A stretch of DNA of 64,000 bases from Phycisphaerales bacterium (GCA_029242715.1 JAQWTL010000025.1:1-64000); one strand, 5' to 3'. Counted from the first letter of the stretch, positions 1-8,254 are shown. Translations and numbers: made by a program. The notes: generated by a model from the letters alone, not told the origin.

Positions 1-1908
1 GGGACCCACGTCCAGGCTCATGAGCTCCAGGGACTGCAGGCCGGTGTTCAAGCCGGTGAGTTCGAGGGTGGCGCCGTTCATGGCAAAGCGATCGTTGGCA
101 TTGATGGCCCAGTCCACGTCACCGCCGATGCCCAGCGTCCAATCGAAGTCGAGCATCCGCAGGGAGGCATCGACACCAAGGATCGAACTGCCACCGATGG
201 AAAAACCGTCGCCGGGTGACGGCAGGTCGCCGCCACGCAGGCCCGGGCCGGTATCGACGTCGCCGAGCATGGTGCCCTCGCCGCTGAGATCACCGTAGAT
301 GTAGAGGGTGCCGCGGTGGACCGCGGTCGTGCCGTCGTTGACGTAGTCGGCATAAATGTCAGTGTCACGGCTGATTCGGTTGACACCACCCGCATCGGTC
401 GACACGTCGCCCTGGTCTGCGAATATGTTGCCCGCGAGGTATCCAGTACCAGCGTGGTTGTTCATGTTCCCATAGACGAACAGGCTGGAGTTGTTCTGCA
501 CCAGTTCGCCACCTGTGTCCAGTTCCAGATTGCTGAAGACGAGTTGGCCGGAATCCGGCGCGATCAAGCTCCCCGCAAGAGAGTAGCCAGCCTCGGCGAC
601 ATCATCGGAGTCGATGAAGGATGAACCGTCACCGGGCAGGAACATCAGGTCGGTTCCCATGGCAATGGGCTCGATGGCGATGAACTGGAGGGCCTTGTCC
701 GAAGCATTGATGATGCCCGCGTAGTCGAAGGCAGATGAGCGTACCGCCAAGCGTTCACCGGTCGCAGCATCCTGCACGGCGGCATCGAGGCTGGCATAGC
801 CGGTGTTGTCGTCATCCAGGTTAATGACGTTGTAGATGCCGTAGATATACGCGCTGCCGGAGTCAGTTCCATTGTCGTCGTCCTCAAACGCACCCACCAG
901 GGCTATCTCGCCGGAGATGGCGACGCTGTAGCCGAAGTAGTCTTCTTCTGCGCCGTCGGAGGCGGTGAGTTTCGCGGATTGACTCCAGCTGCCATCGGCT
1001 TGCCGCTGATAGACGTACGCGCTGCCGGAACCACCTCCATTGTCGTCGTCCTCATACGCACCCACCAGGGCTATCTCGCCGGAGATGGCGACGCTGTCGC
1101 CGAAGTAGTCTTCTGCTGCGCCGTCGGAGGCGGTGAGTTTCGCTGATTGACTCCAGCTGCCATCGGCTTGCCGCTGGTAGATGTACGCGCTGCCGGAGTT
1201 ATATCCATTGTCGTCGTCGTAACCAACACCCACCAGGGCTATCTCGCCGGAGATGGCGACGCTGTAGCCGAAGTAGTCGCTTGCCGCGGCGTCGGAGGCG
1301 GTGAGTTTCGCTGATTGACTCCAGCTGCCATCGGCTTGCCGCTGGTAGATGTACGCGCTGCCGGAACCACTTCCATTGTCGTCGTCCCCATGCGAACCCA
1401 CCAGGGCCGTGTCGCCGGAGATGGCGACGCTGTAGCCGAATAAGTTATTTGCTACGCCGTCGGAGGCGGTGAGTTTCTGGATCTCGCTCCAACTGCCGCC
1501 GGCTTGTCGCTGATAGATGTACACGCTGCCGGAACCAAATCCATTTTCGGTGTTGAAAGGAGCACCCACCAGGGCCGTGTCGCCGGAGATGGCGACGCTT
1601 TTGCCGAAGTCGTCGTATGCTGCGCCGTCGGAGGCGGTGAGTTTCGAAGAATTCGAACTGCCGTCGGCTTGCCACTGGTAGATATACGCGCTGCCGGAGT
1701 CAGTTCCATTGTCGTCGTCCCCATACGCACCCATCAGGGCCGTGTCGCCGGAGATGGCGACGCTGTCGCCGAAGTAGTCTTCTGCTGCGGCGTCGGAGGC
1801 GGTGAGTTTCTGTTGTTCCCAAATGAAATCCGCCACGGTCTGCGCGAGCCCGGATCCGGTGAAGCAAAGCGACGCGATGGCCGCAACGATCGATGTGCGA
1901 ATGGTCAT
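1..1908 (-). CDS. FG-GAP repeat secreted protein, 3' end beyond window (partial)
   Basis: Open minus-strand frame from ATG at 1908 to the left edge (636 codons, no stop). The start follows a GGGGAGAG ribosome site, and the N-terminus MTIRTSIVAAIASLCFTGSG is a signal peptide. Six FG-GAP-like blades follow, each with KLTASD..DxFGxSVAISGDTALVGA and a DDDNG calcium-type loop, at a spacing of about 168 bp; such blades build integrin-like beta-propellers. After residue ~360 the blades stop, and a Gly/Asn/Asp-rich beta-solenoid-like region follows, resembling autotransporter or PEP-CTERM-type passenger repeats. It is a paralogue of the gene at 4275-5222, with the same signal peptide and blade type. 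Role unknown; an exported surface or extracellular protein is inferred. No dockerin is visible because the 3' end is missing. Confidence 0.85.
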   Translation of the reverse strand, partial: MTIRTSIVAAIASLCFTGSGLAQTVADFIWEQQKLTASDAAAEDYFGDSVAISGDTALMGAYGDDDNGTDSGSAYIYQWQADGSSNSSKLTASDGAAYDDFGKSVAISGDTALVGAPFNTENGFGSGSVYIYQRQAGGSWSEIQKLTASDGVANNLFGYSVAISGDTALVGSHGDDDNGSGSGSAYIYQRQADGSWSQSAKLTASDAAASDYFGYSVAISGEIALVGVGYDDDNGYNSGSAYIYQRQADGSWSQSAKLTASDGAAEDYFGDSVAISGEIALVGAYEDDDNGGGSGSAYVYQRQADGSWSQSAKLTASDGAEEDYFGYSVAISGEIALVGAFEDDDNGTDSGSAYIYGIYNVINLDDDNTGYASLDAAVQDAATGERLAVRSSAFDYAGIINASDKALQFIAIEPIAMGTDLMFLPGDGSSFIDSDDVAEAGYSLAGSLIAPDSGQLVFSNLELDTGGELVQNNSSLFVYGNMNNHAGTGYLAGNIFADQGDVSTDAGGVNRISRDTDIYADYVNDGTTAVHRGTLYIYGDLSGEGTMLGDVDTGPGLRGGDLPSPGDGFSIGGSSILGVDASLRMLDFDWTLGIGGDVDWAINANDRFAMNGATLELTGLNTGLQSLELMSLDVGP

Positions 1909-2015
1909 TGGGTTCTCTCCCCGGGCACGATGGCCCAAGCCTCCAGCCTAGTGGCCAGGATCACAGAATCAATGTATTTCCACCGTGTCCCTGCCTCAGG
2001 GCCCCGCAGAGGGGT

Positions 2016-2117
2016 TCACCACTCCGGCCCGCCCGTGTAGCGACCGTAGACGTCGGCCACGGCCTGAACCATCTCGCCCAACGTGCAGCTGGCAAGCAAG
2101 CCTTCGATCAACGCTGC
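2016..2117 (-). pseudogene. Duplicated 3'-terminal fragment of the acyl-CoA mutase gene
   Basis: Read on the minus strand, this stretch gives about 33 residues ending LGEMVQAVADVYGRYTGGPEW followed by TGA. They are nearly identical to the C-terminus of the complete mutase at 5328-6989 (LGEMVQAMADVYGRYTGGPEW). The first ~45 bp are almost identical in DNA, and differences accumulate further into the gene. No start or catalytic domain is attached, so it is a dead remnant. As at the intact locus, it lies just upstream of an FG-GAP gene start, which shows that FG-GAP gene and mutase 3' end were duplicated as one block. Confidence 0.85.
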
Positions 2118-2160
2118 CTGTGCAACTGACCAGTCCAACGGCTTGCAACACAACTGTTAT

Positions 2161-2185
2161 CAAACAAACGACCCCGGCTCCGAGG
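2161..2185. repeat. 25-bp direct repeat, left copy, flanking the GH7-like gene
   Basis: The 25 bases 2161-2185 (beginning caaacaaacgaccccgg) are identical to 4247-4271 in the same orientation. The left copy forms the first arm of a perfect hairpin; the right copy lacks the second arm. The two copies bracket the GH7-like gene. Confidence 0.85.
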
Positions 2186-2195
2186 AGCCGGGGTC
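2170..2195 (-). terminator. Rho-independent terminator for the GH7-like gene
   Basis: Perfect 12-bp inverted repeat GACCCCGGCTCC / GGAGCCGGGGTC with a 2-nt centre. On the minus strand it is followed by CGTTTGTTTG, a moderate U-tract. It lies ~95 nt past the stop codon of the GH7-like gene, a plausible intrinsic terminator. Confidence 0.65.
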
Positions 2196-2289
2196 GCGTT
2201 CATGTGATCAAAGTGATCAAGTCAATACGGGCTGTTTGGATATGGGTGTTCATCCATAAGGATTCTCCCAACGTCAGCCGATCTTAGAT

Positions 2290-3858
2290 TCAATCGCAAT
2301 CTTCGCCATCGCCCCAGTCTTCGATCACCAAGAGCAGGTCATCGATGTCAATGCAGCCGGAGTTATTAACGTCCGTCAGCTCGAATCCAAGTAAGTCATG
2401 GAATGCCCTCAGATCATCACTGTCCACATCACCATCGCCATCCAGATCAAGTCCGTCATTTGACGAGCAATCAGCACGAATGTGCGGGGTGGTTCCTGTG
2501 GGAGCGGTCCATGGGTTGACCACAAATTGATCTAACATCATCGCACCTGCAGCGCCAATACCACCGTCATTGGGACGTGTGGAGACGGTGCAAACATTCT
2601 TGTCCACCGGATCACCGATCGATGGAAGACAGGTTTCTGTGGCGCCCCATGGGTGTTCGCCTTGGGATTTTGGTCGTGCACTCACAAAGTCGGCCGGGCC
2701 AACAATCCCAACCCCAGAGCCTGCATCGAAGGTTTTGCCCTGAGTGCCCCAGTACATGCACATACCACTCTTCAATGCTTGGCCCAATTCGTGCCAACTG
2801 TCACCGTCTTGCCAATGTTGAGCAGGCGGGAAGGAGCCTGTATCACAATGTGGACAGCAGTAATAAGGAATGTCGTCCTTGTCGATATGGCCAAGAGTGA
2901 TTGTAGTTTGATCTTGGGTCATTTCGCAGTAATAGCTTTGTAGTGATTCGCCATCGTCTGTAGCTTGGAAACCCCAAGTCATTGTGAATGGCAAAGTCGT
3001 GTTGATTGGATAGTCAGACCCTGGACCATAAGCGTGGGTTCTTGCTTTTTCTGAGCTGGGTCCATACGTGAGATTGTCGTTGTAGGCATTGACTGGCCCG
3101 CAATCCGTGACGCCGCCTTGTGGCTCGTAGTCAGTGCCCGTCGGTTCACAGGGGCATCCAGTTTGCACTTGACCAATTCGGAGGCCACATCCGGAAAAAT
3201 CCGTTCCGTCCGAACCCTTGTTTTTATGTAGGGTGCTCGCCAATCCAAATTGATTGCCCTCAAAGAGGTCAATTTCAGTGCAGAATTGATCTGCAAGCGG
3301 TTTGCCCTGAGAAATTGCATCGCAATAGAAATAATCTTCGGCATTGCCAAGCCGTGGGCCGTTATTCAGCTCTGGGCTTGCATGAACGAGAACCAATTCA
3401 CCAAGGCATCCGCAGTCTTCCTCCCATTTTCCGAAATCTACTTCGACAGAAAGTGTCTTTCCAAGAAGACTGAGTGGCTGCATGTACTTGAAAAGGTTAA
3501 TACCTGACCCACCCCCATATGTATATTTCGGACAATCAGCACCCCATGCGGATGGGGGTGATCCAAGCCAGCCCCGAGCACCAACGCCCAATTGTTCCTG
3601 CCCACTCGCGTCTGTGTATGTATTACCAACGCTAACAGACAGCTTGCCGTCTGAAAAGCTGGGGGAATATCCATACACCATGAGAGCGGAGACCTCGTCG
3701 CCCGTGTTTCCGACGAGGACATTATTTTGGCCTGCGTTTGTGATTGTGATACTGCCTTGATTTATGTTTGGGTAGCCTGTACCGCAATCACCATGTGCAC
3801 TCATGCACATGCCCAGCGTTGCCCCGGCGACAACCAGGTAACTTTCAAATCGTTTCAT
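2290..3858 (-). CDS. Secreted glycoside hydrolase family 7-like protein with dockerin-like C-terminus
   Basis: 522 aa. Start ATG 3858 follows GGGGGGAGAA; an in-frame ATG at 3879 has no better site. Signal peptide MKRFESYLVVAGATLGMCMS. Residues 195-200 read E-I-D-L-F-E followed by GN, the GH7 catalytic signature ExDxxE (fungal Cel7: EMDIWEAN): E195 nucleophile, D197, E200 acid/base by analogy, with H211 at the nearby conserved His. Other family-like segments are CGCLGELVLVHAS (148-160), YFYCDA (176-181), YGPGSDYPINTTLPFTMTWG (277-296) and LKSGMCMYW (362-370). Cys-rich throughout, as in GH7. Residues ~464-522 form a dockerin-like pair of calcium loops (DLDGDGDVDSDDL, DVNNSGCIDIDDLLLVIEDWG). GH7 enzymes cleave beta-1,4-glucan and are known almost entirely from eukaryotes. 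Cellulose or a related glucan is the inferred substrate; activity is untested. Confidence 0.72.
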   Translation of the reverse strand: MKRFESYLVVAGATLGMCMSAHGDCGTGYPNINQGSITITNAGQNNVLVGNTGDEVSALMVYGYSPSFSDGKLSVSVGNTYTDASGQEQLGVGARGWLGSPPSAWGADCPKYTYGGGSGINLFKYMQPLSLLGKTLSVEVDFGKWEEDCGCLGELVLVHASPELNNGPRLGNAEDYFYCDAISQGKPLADQFCTEIDLFEGNQFGLASTLHKNKGSDGTDFSGCGLRIGQVQTGCPCEPTGTDYEPQGGVTDCGPVNAYNDNLTYGPSSEKARTHAYGPGSDYPINTTLPFTMTWGFQATDDGESLQSYYCEMTQDQTTITLGHIDKDDIPYYCCPHCDTGSFPPAQHWQDGDSWHELGQALKSGMCMYWGTQGKTFDAGSGVGIVGPADFVSARPKSQGEHPWGATETCLPSIGDPVDKNVCTVSTRPNDGGIGAAGAMMLDQFVVNPWTAPTGTTPHIRADCSSNDGLDLDGDGDVDSDDLRAFHDLLGFELTDVNNSGCIDIDDLLLVIEDWGDGEDCD

Positions 3859-4246
3859 GTCAGTTCTCCCCCCACGCATTGGCGTGGACTATGTGTTCAA
3901 TACAAATCGCAAAGCCATCAGACCACACCGCTTTCGCAGGTGACACCCGATGACTGTCATTCGCAAACGCACCATGGATCTTGGATCCCCATCCCCGTGA
4001 GCCGCCTGTTTGGCGGCGAAACGAGCATCAAAGTTAGCAGGTCTCACTTGCGATCGGCAATCCAATATGGGTATTTACAGGGCTTTACAGGCTTGTTGTG
4101 AGAATCGGCCATTAGAGCCCTTTAAGGAAGGCTTATAGGCATTTCCTTACCGGTGAGCAGCGATGTACAGGGAGTTCTTTCAGGTAGTTTGGTTCCCTCG
4201 CCTCACACCGAGGTGCTCCACTTGCCCAAACGGGCACGTGTTTCCA
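3859..4246. other. Gene-free spacer upstream of the GH7-like gene
   Basis: No ORF with a ribosome site. It must hold the promoter of the GH7-like gene (minus strand), but I see no convincing -35/-10 pair. A 6-bp hairpin GCCGCC-tgttt-GGCGGC lies at 4001-4017 without a U-tract. Confidence 0.5.
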
Positions 4247-4271
4247 CAAACAAACGACCCCGGCTCCGAGG
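4247..4271. repeat. 25-bp direct repeat, right copy (half of a terminator)
   Basis: Identical to 2161-2185. It begins four bases beyond the stop codon of the FG-GAP gene at 4275. It carries only one arm of the terminator hairpin plus the minus-strand T-rich flank, so it can no longer fold. This suggests a recombination end point between the two loci. Confidence 0.85.
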
Positions 4272-4274
4272 GAC

Positions 4275-5222
4275 TTATGGGCAGATGCCCCACGCGTCGA
4301 TCACTTCCAACAGGTCGACAACACCGACGGTGCCGTCACCATTGATGTCGGGAAGGCAGACTGTGTCACACTCATCGCACGATGTACCGGCCATGTATAC
4401 ACCACCGAGATTCCAACACTGACTGAGCGTCAGGATGTCGCACCCCGTGTTTACACAGCAGGCTCCAGTGGTCGCGGGAGTGGGTGAATAGTAGAGATAT
4501 GCGCTGCCGGATCTGGAACCGTTGTCATCGTCGCGATCGGCTCCAATAAGGACCGTGTCGCCGGAGATGGCGGCATCTTGGCCGAAGAATTCGCTGCCCG
4601 CTCCATCTGAGGCAGTGAGTTTCTGTATCTCGCTCCAGGTTCCATCGTCTTGTTGCTGGTAGAGGTAGGCGCTGCCGGAGCTCGATCCATTGTCGTCATC
4701 GTAATAGGCCCCAACCAGTGCAGTGGTTCCAGAGATAGCGACGCTATTGCCGAATGTATCAGCTCCCGAAGCGTCGGAGGCAGTGAGTTTCTGTGCCTCG
4801 CTCCAGGTTCCATCGTCTTGTCGCTTGTAGAGGTAGGCACTGCCAGACTGGCTACCGTTGTCGTCGTCATACGCGGACCCGATGAGGATGGTGTCGTCGG
4901 AGATGGCGACATTTTGGCCGAAGTTGTCATGTTCCGCAGCGTCAGAGGCAGTCAGTTTCTGAACTTCGCTCCAGGTGTCATCACCTAGTAGCTGGTAGAC
5001 GTACACACTGCCTGAGTTCGATCCATTGTCGTCGTCGTAAGCGGCTCCTGTCAGAGCCGTGTTGCCCCAGATCGAGACGTTGTGGCCGAAGTAGTCACTT
5101 TCAGCGGCATCGGAGGCAGTGAGTTTCTGTTCCACGGAGAATTGGCCACCACGCTCCCCAAGCCCGGTGCTTGCGATGCCCAGCGATGCAAAGGCTGCGA
5201 CGATGAATGTGCGGGTGGTCAT
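4275..5222 (-). CDS. Short FG-GAP repeat secreted protein with half dockerin
   Basis: 315 aa. Start ATG 5222 follows AGGGAG and begins the signal peptide MTTRTFIVAAFASLGIASTG; the longer frame to 5315 lacks a signal-like N-terminus. It has only four FG-GAP-like blades (QKLTASD..FGxxVAISG..LIGAxxDDDNG), against seven in the genes near 36-46 kb. A Cys-rich linker (GACCVNTGCDILTLSQCWN) follows, then a single calcium loop DINGDGTVGVVDLLEVIDAWG, i.e. half of the usual two-loop dockerin-like segment. Paralogue of the gene at the left edge. Four blades cannot close a typical seven-bladed propeller, so it may oligomerise or be a shortened copy. Function unknown. Confidence 0.85.
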   Translation of the reverse strand: MTTRTFIVAAFASLGIASTGLGERGGQFSVEQKLTASDAAESDYFGHNVSIWGNTALTGAAYDDDNGSNSGSVYVYQLLGDDTWSEVQKLTASDAAEHDNFGQNVAISDDTILIGSAYDDDNGSQSGSAYLYKRQDDGTWSEAQKLTASDASGADTFGNSVAISGTTALVGAYYDDDNGSSSGSAYLYQQQDDGTWSEIQKLTASDGAGSEFFGQDAAISGDTVLIGADRDDDNGSRSGSAYLYYSPTPATTGACCVNTGCDILTLSQCWNLGGVYMAGTSCDECDTVCLPDINGDGTVGVVDLLEVIDAWGICP

Positions 5223-5327
5223 TGCTTTTCTCCCTGGGTACGGTGCCCCATCTCCAGCGTAACGATGGAGGTGGGCTAAATTCAAAGAGATTTGGTTGAG
5301 AACGCGGAGGGGCACCCATCAGGGGTC

Positions 5328-6989
5328 CTACCACTCCGGCCCGCCCGTGTAGCGACCGTAGACGTCGGCCATGGCTTGCACCATCTCACCCAGCGTGCAG
5401 TTCGCGAGGGCCCCGTCGATCAACGCTGGCATGACGTTTTCATCATCGCGTGCAGCTTTTCGAATCGCATCGAGTGAATTCTTGACGGCGTCATCATCAC
5501 GATTCTTCTTGAAGGCATCCAGGCGTTCGCACTGTTTCGTCTCGACCTCATGATCGATCTGCAGAATCTCGACCTGTTGTTCATGGTTACCTTCATTGAA
5601 GGCATTTACACCAACGATCAGCCGATCACCCGCTTCCATCTCCTGCCCGAAGCGATAACTCGCCTCAGCAATGGATCGACGGAAGTAGCCCTTGTGGATG
5701 CCGTCGACCACGCCACCCATGTCATCGATCTCGTGGATGATCTCGTTTGCACCCGATTCCATCTCATCGGTGAGGCCTTCAACGAACCATGATCCCGCAA
5801 GTGGATCGACCGTTCGCGTCACGCCGGTCTCGTACGCCAGGACTTGCTGAGTACGCAACGCGACTCGCACAGCTTGTTCAGTGGGCAGCCCCAATGTCTC
5901 ATCCATGGAATCGGTATGCAGGCTCTGACAACCGCCCAGCACTCCGGCCATGGCCTGGTAGGCCACTCGTACGATGTTGTTCAGTGGTTGCTGCTCGGTC
6001 AACGAGCAGCCGGCCGTCTGGACGTGAGTCCGCATCAGCAGTGAGCGGTCGTTCTTGGCGCCGTAGCGATCACGCATGGCGTTTGACCAGATGCGTCTGG
6101 CCGCTCGCAACTTGCAGATCTCTTCGAAGAATTCGTTGTGCGAATTGAAGAAGAAGGAGAGTCGCGGGGCAAAGGAGTCGACCGGAAGGCCACGTTCAAT
6201 GGCGGCTTGCACGTATTCCATGCCATCACGGAGGGTGAAGGCCAGTTCCTGGGTTGCCGTCGAACCTGCTTCGCGGATGTGGTAGCCACTGATGGAAACG
6301 CTGTTCCAGCGTGGCAGGTGGTTCATCGCATGCTCGATGGTGTCCACAACCAGTTTCACCGACGCTTCTGGTGGGTAGATGAATTCGTTCTGGGAGTGGA
6401 ACTCCTTGAGGATGTCGTTCTGAAGCGTACCGCCGAGATGGGCCGGATCCATGTCACGTTGCTGAGCCATCGCGATGTACATCGCCCAGATGACACAGGC
6501 GGGTCCGTTGATCGTCTGGCTGACGGTCACCTTGTCGATCGGAATGTCTGCATAGAGTCGGTGCATGTCCTCGATGGTGTCGATGGCGACACCGCATCGG
6601 CCAACTTCGCCCATGCTCAAGGGGTCATTGCTGTCGCGGCCCATCAGGGTCGGCAGATCAAATGCAGTAGACAGGCCGGTGTTCGTGCCCTTGGCATTTT
6701 CAAGCAGGTACTTGAAGCGGGCATTGGTGTCATCTGCTGAACCGAAGCCGGCGAATTGCCGCATGGTCCAGAGACGGGTGCGATACATCCCCGGGTGAAC
6801 ACCCCGCGTGTAAGGGTACTGACCAGGCTCGCCGATACGCGCATCTGGCTGCTCGGGGTTGCCAGGATCAGTGGTCCGGACCTGTTCTGGTCCATAGTGT
6901 CCAGGAAGCACGTACCCCGAGAGGGTGACGGTTGCTGGATCAACAGCCGGATCGGTTTTCGGTTCAGCCTGTTTGGGGATTGAGGTCAT
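5328..6989 (-). CDS. Methylmalonyl-CoA mutase-type large subunit (no B12 domain)
   Basis: 553 aa, covering the TIM-barrel catalytic part of B12-dependent acyl-CoA mutases: YPYTRGVHPGMYRTRLWTMRQFAGF (57-81), GLSTAFDLPT, GTLQNDILKEF, WNSVSISGYHIREAG, APRLSFFFNSHNEFFEE, RTHVQTAGCSLTEQQPLNN, QSLHTDSMDE. It ends at GRYTGGPEW with no cobalamin-binding domain, so a separate small subunit must supply B12; none is in this window. Reaction by family: carbon-skeleton rearrangement of an acyl-CoA such as (R)-methylmalonyl-CoA to succinyl-CoA. Residue 65 is His where methylmalonyl-CoA mutases have the substrate-contacting Tyr (GPYxTMY), so the substrate is uncertain. Start 6989 has GGAG 11 nt upstream. 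The carboxylase at 12727 could belong to the same propionate or branched-chain route. Confidence 0.9.
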   Translation of the reverse strand: MTSIPKQAEPKTDPAVDPATVTLSGYVLPGHYGPEQVRTTDPGNPEQPDARIGEPGQYPYTRGVHPGMYRTRLWTMRQFAGFGSADDTNARFKYLLENAKGTNTGLSTAFDLPTLMGRDSNDPLSMGEVGRCGVAIDTIEDMHRLYADIPIDKVTVSQTINGPACVIWAMYIAMAQQRDMDPAHLGGTLQNDILKEFHSQNEFIYPPEASVKLVVDTIEHAMNHLPRWNSVSISGYHIREAGSTATQELAFTLRDGMEYVQAAIERGLPVDSFAPRLSFFFNSHNEFFEEICKLRAARRIWSNAMRDRYGAKNDRSLLMRTHVQTAGCSLTEQQPLNNIVRVAYQAMAGVLGGCQSLHTDSMDETLGLPTEQAVRVALRTQQVLAYETGVTRTVDPLAGSWFVEGLTDEMESGANEIIHEIDDMGGVVDGIHKGYFRRSIAEASYRFGQEMEAGDRLIVGVNAFNEGNHEQQVEILQIDHEVETKQCERLDAFKKNRDDDAVKNSLDAIRKAARDDENVMPALIDGALANCTLGEMVQAMADVYGRYTGGPEW

Positions 6990-7097
6990 GCGGTCGACTC
7001 CATCTCAAGCGGATGAGGTGCTTGCCAACCGTCATGGTAGCAGGCAAACAGGCGAAAAAAGCCTCTTGAATACAGGTGTTGACGGCAGTGAGCCGGT

Positions 7098-7628
7098 TCA
7101 GGGGTCGTAGAGCCGCATCGGATCCGACTGGACTTCATCACGTGGTCCACCCTCATCGGTCCATCCCGCGGGCCGATCCTCTTTCGTATCCGTTCGGATC
7201 GGGCGGTCTTCATCGGGTGGGGTGTAGGTCTCACCCTCGGTGAGGAAGATGTCAATTCGCCGGGCATATGGTCCGGGAACCGTGATGGATGAGCTTAGAA
7301 GTCCGCTGACATCAGTGATCGGGAAGACCCCGTACTTCATGAGATCAGGGGTGGTCTTTGAGTCATCGCCCTGATCCTTTTCGAATTGGGTGACCAGGGC
7401 CTTGCCCACGGGGATGTGCATCTCAAAGACATTCTCGCCTGTTGCGGTATCAACCACGACGAAGGTCTTGGGGTATTCGGCGGTGGAGTAGTACGTAAAG
7501 GTCCCATTGCTGCCGGCAAAGAGCCCACCGCTGGGCTGGTACTTGCAGCCGGGGGCACCCAGTGACAGGAGGATGGCTGCGAACAGCATGCTGAGGACTG
7601 GCTTGGCGGGGAGGGATCGAATCACCAT
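7098..7628 (-). CDS. Putative lipoprotein, unknown function
   Basis: 176 aa. Start ATG 7628 follows GGAG; a longer frame to 7667 adds residues before the signal peptide. The N-terminus MVIRSLPAKPVLSMLFAAIL ends in LSLGAPGC, a plausible lipobox. The mature part (KTFVVVDTATGENVFEMHIPVGKALVTQF) looks like a small beta domain, and the tail is Asp/Pro-rich and charged. No family recognised. It lies downstream of the divergent ispF promoter region and ends 108 bp before the mutase start on the same strand, so cotranscription with the mutase is possible. Confidence 0.75.
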   Translation of the reverse strand: MVIRSLPAKPVLSMLFAAILLSLGAPGCKYQPSGGLFAGSNGTFTYYSTAEYPKTFVVVDTATGENVFEMHIPVGKALVTQFEKDQGDDSKTTPDLMKYGVFPITDVSGLLSSSITVPGPYARRIDIFLTEGETYTPPDEDRPIRTDTKEDRPAGWTDEGGPRDEVQSDPMRLYDP

Positions 7629-7720
7629 GAATCTCCATTGAATCGGGCTGATGGGCATCATAGCCATGTCCTCCCGTCAGGTCCCGTTCTCCGGGGTGGC
7701 TGGTCGATACACTTTGTCCC

Positions 7721-8218
7721 ATGCGTATCGGGCACGGATACGATCTTCATCGGCTCGAGGCACGTCCTCCCAATGGGAATGGGCGGCCTTTCGTGCTGGG
7801 CGGTATCCAGGTTGAGCATTCCACAGGCCCCATCGGTCATTCCGATGGTGACGCCCTGCTCCATGCTGTGACCGATGCCCTCCTGGGTGCCTTGGGCGAA
7901 CCTGATATTGGAAGGCTCTTTCCCGATACGGATGCCGTCAACGAGAGTGCCGACTCCAGCGTTTTCCTGGAAGAAGCGGTCCGTCGGATGCAAGCCAGGG
8001 ACCTGATGATCGGGAACCTGGATGCCACAGTGATCTGTGAAAGCCCGAAAATCGCACCGATCTCGGATGCGATGAGAACTCGGATTGCCGAGTTGCTCCT
8101 CTGCTCCGAGGACAGGGTCAATATCAAGGGCAAGACCCACGAGAAGGTTGATGCTGTTGGGGAGGGTCGGGCAATTGAGGTTCACGTCGTAGCCCTCCTG
8201 GTGTCTTCTGGTGCCTGA
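7721..8218 (+). CDS. ispF: 2-C-methyl-D-erythritol 2,4-cyclodiphosphate synthase
   Basis: 165 aa, normal length. IspF closes the phosphate ring of CDP-methylerythritol phosphate in the non-mevalonate isoprenoid pathway, as a cytosolic trimer with Zn. Metal ligands are visible as D8 and H10 (GHGYDLH) and H48 (GHSDGDALLHA), followed by TDALLGALGEPDIGRLFPDTD. The C-terminal signature reads KGKTHEKVDAVGEGRAIEVHVVALL, a variant of KATTTEKLGFTGRGEGI with His in the Thr run. No strong ribosome site is visible before ATG 7721. The stop lies 36 nt before the lipoprotein gene, suggesting an operon with the next two genes. Confidence 0.95.
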   Translation: MRIGHGYDLHRLEARPPNGNGRPFVLGGIQVEHSTGPIGHSDGDALLHAVTDALLGALGEPDIGRLFPDTDAVNESADSSVFLEEAVRRMQARDLMIGNLDATVICESPKIAPISDAMRTRIAELLLCSEDRVNIKGKTHEKVDAVGEGRAIEVHVVALLVSSGA

Positions 8219-8254
8219 TTCGACTTTGGCCTATTTCAAGGGAATACTTGTTTC

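Noticed and set aside
800-1800. Regular ~168-bp DNA repeats resembling an array
   Set aside because: They are in-frame FG-GAP blades of a coding gene, with no short identical direct repeats plus unique spacers, so not CRISPR. The same holds for 37-38 kb and 45-46 kb.
5200-5430. Mutase 3' end as a second functional small gene at 2016-2117
   Set aside because: No start codon or ribosome site and only the last helix of the barrel; a remnant.
6138-6740. 200-residue plus-strand ORF inside the mutase gene
   Set aside because: Antisense shadow of the mutase gene, no ribosome site, no recognisable domain.
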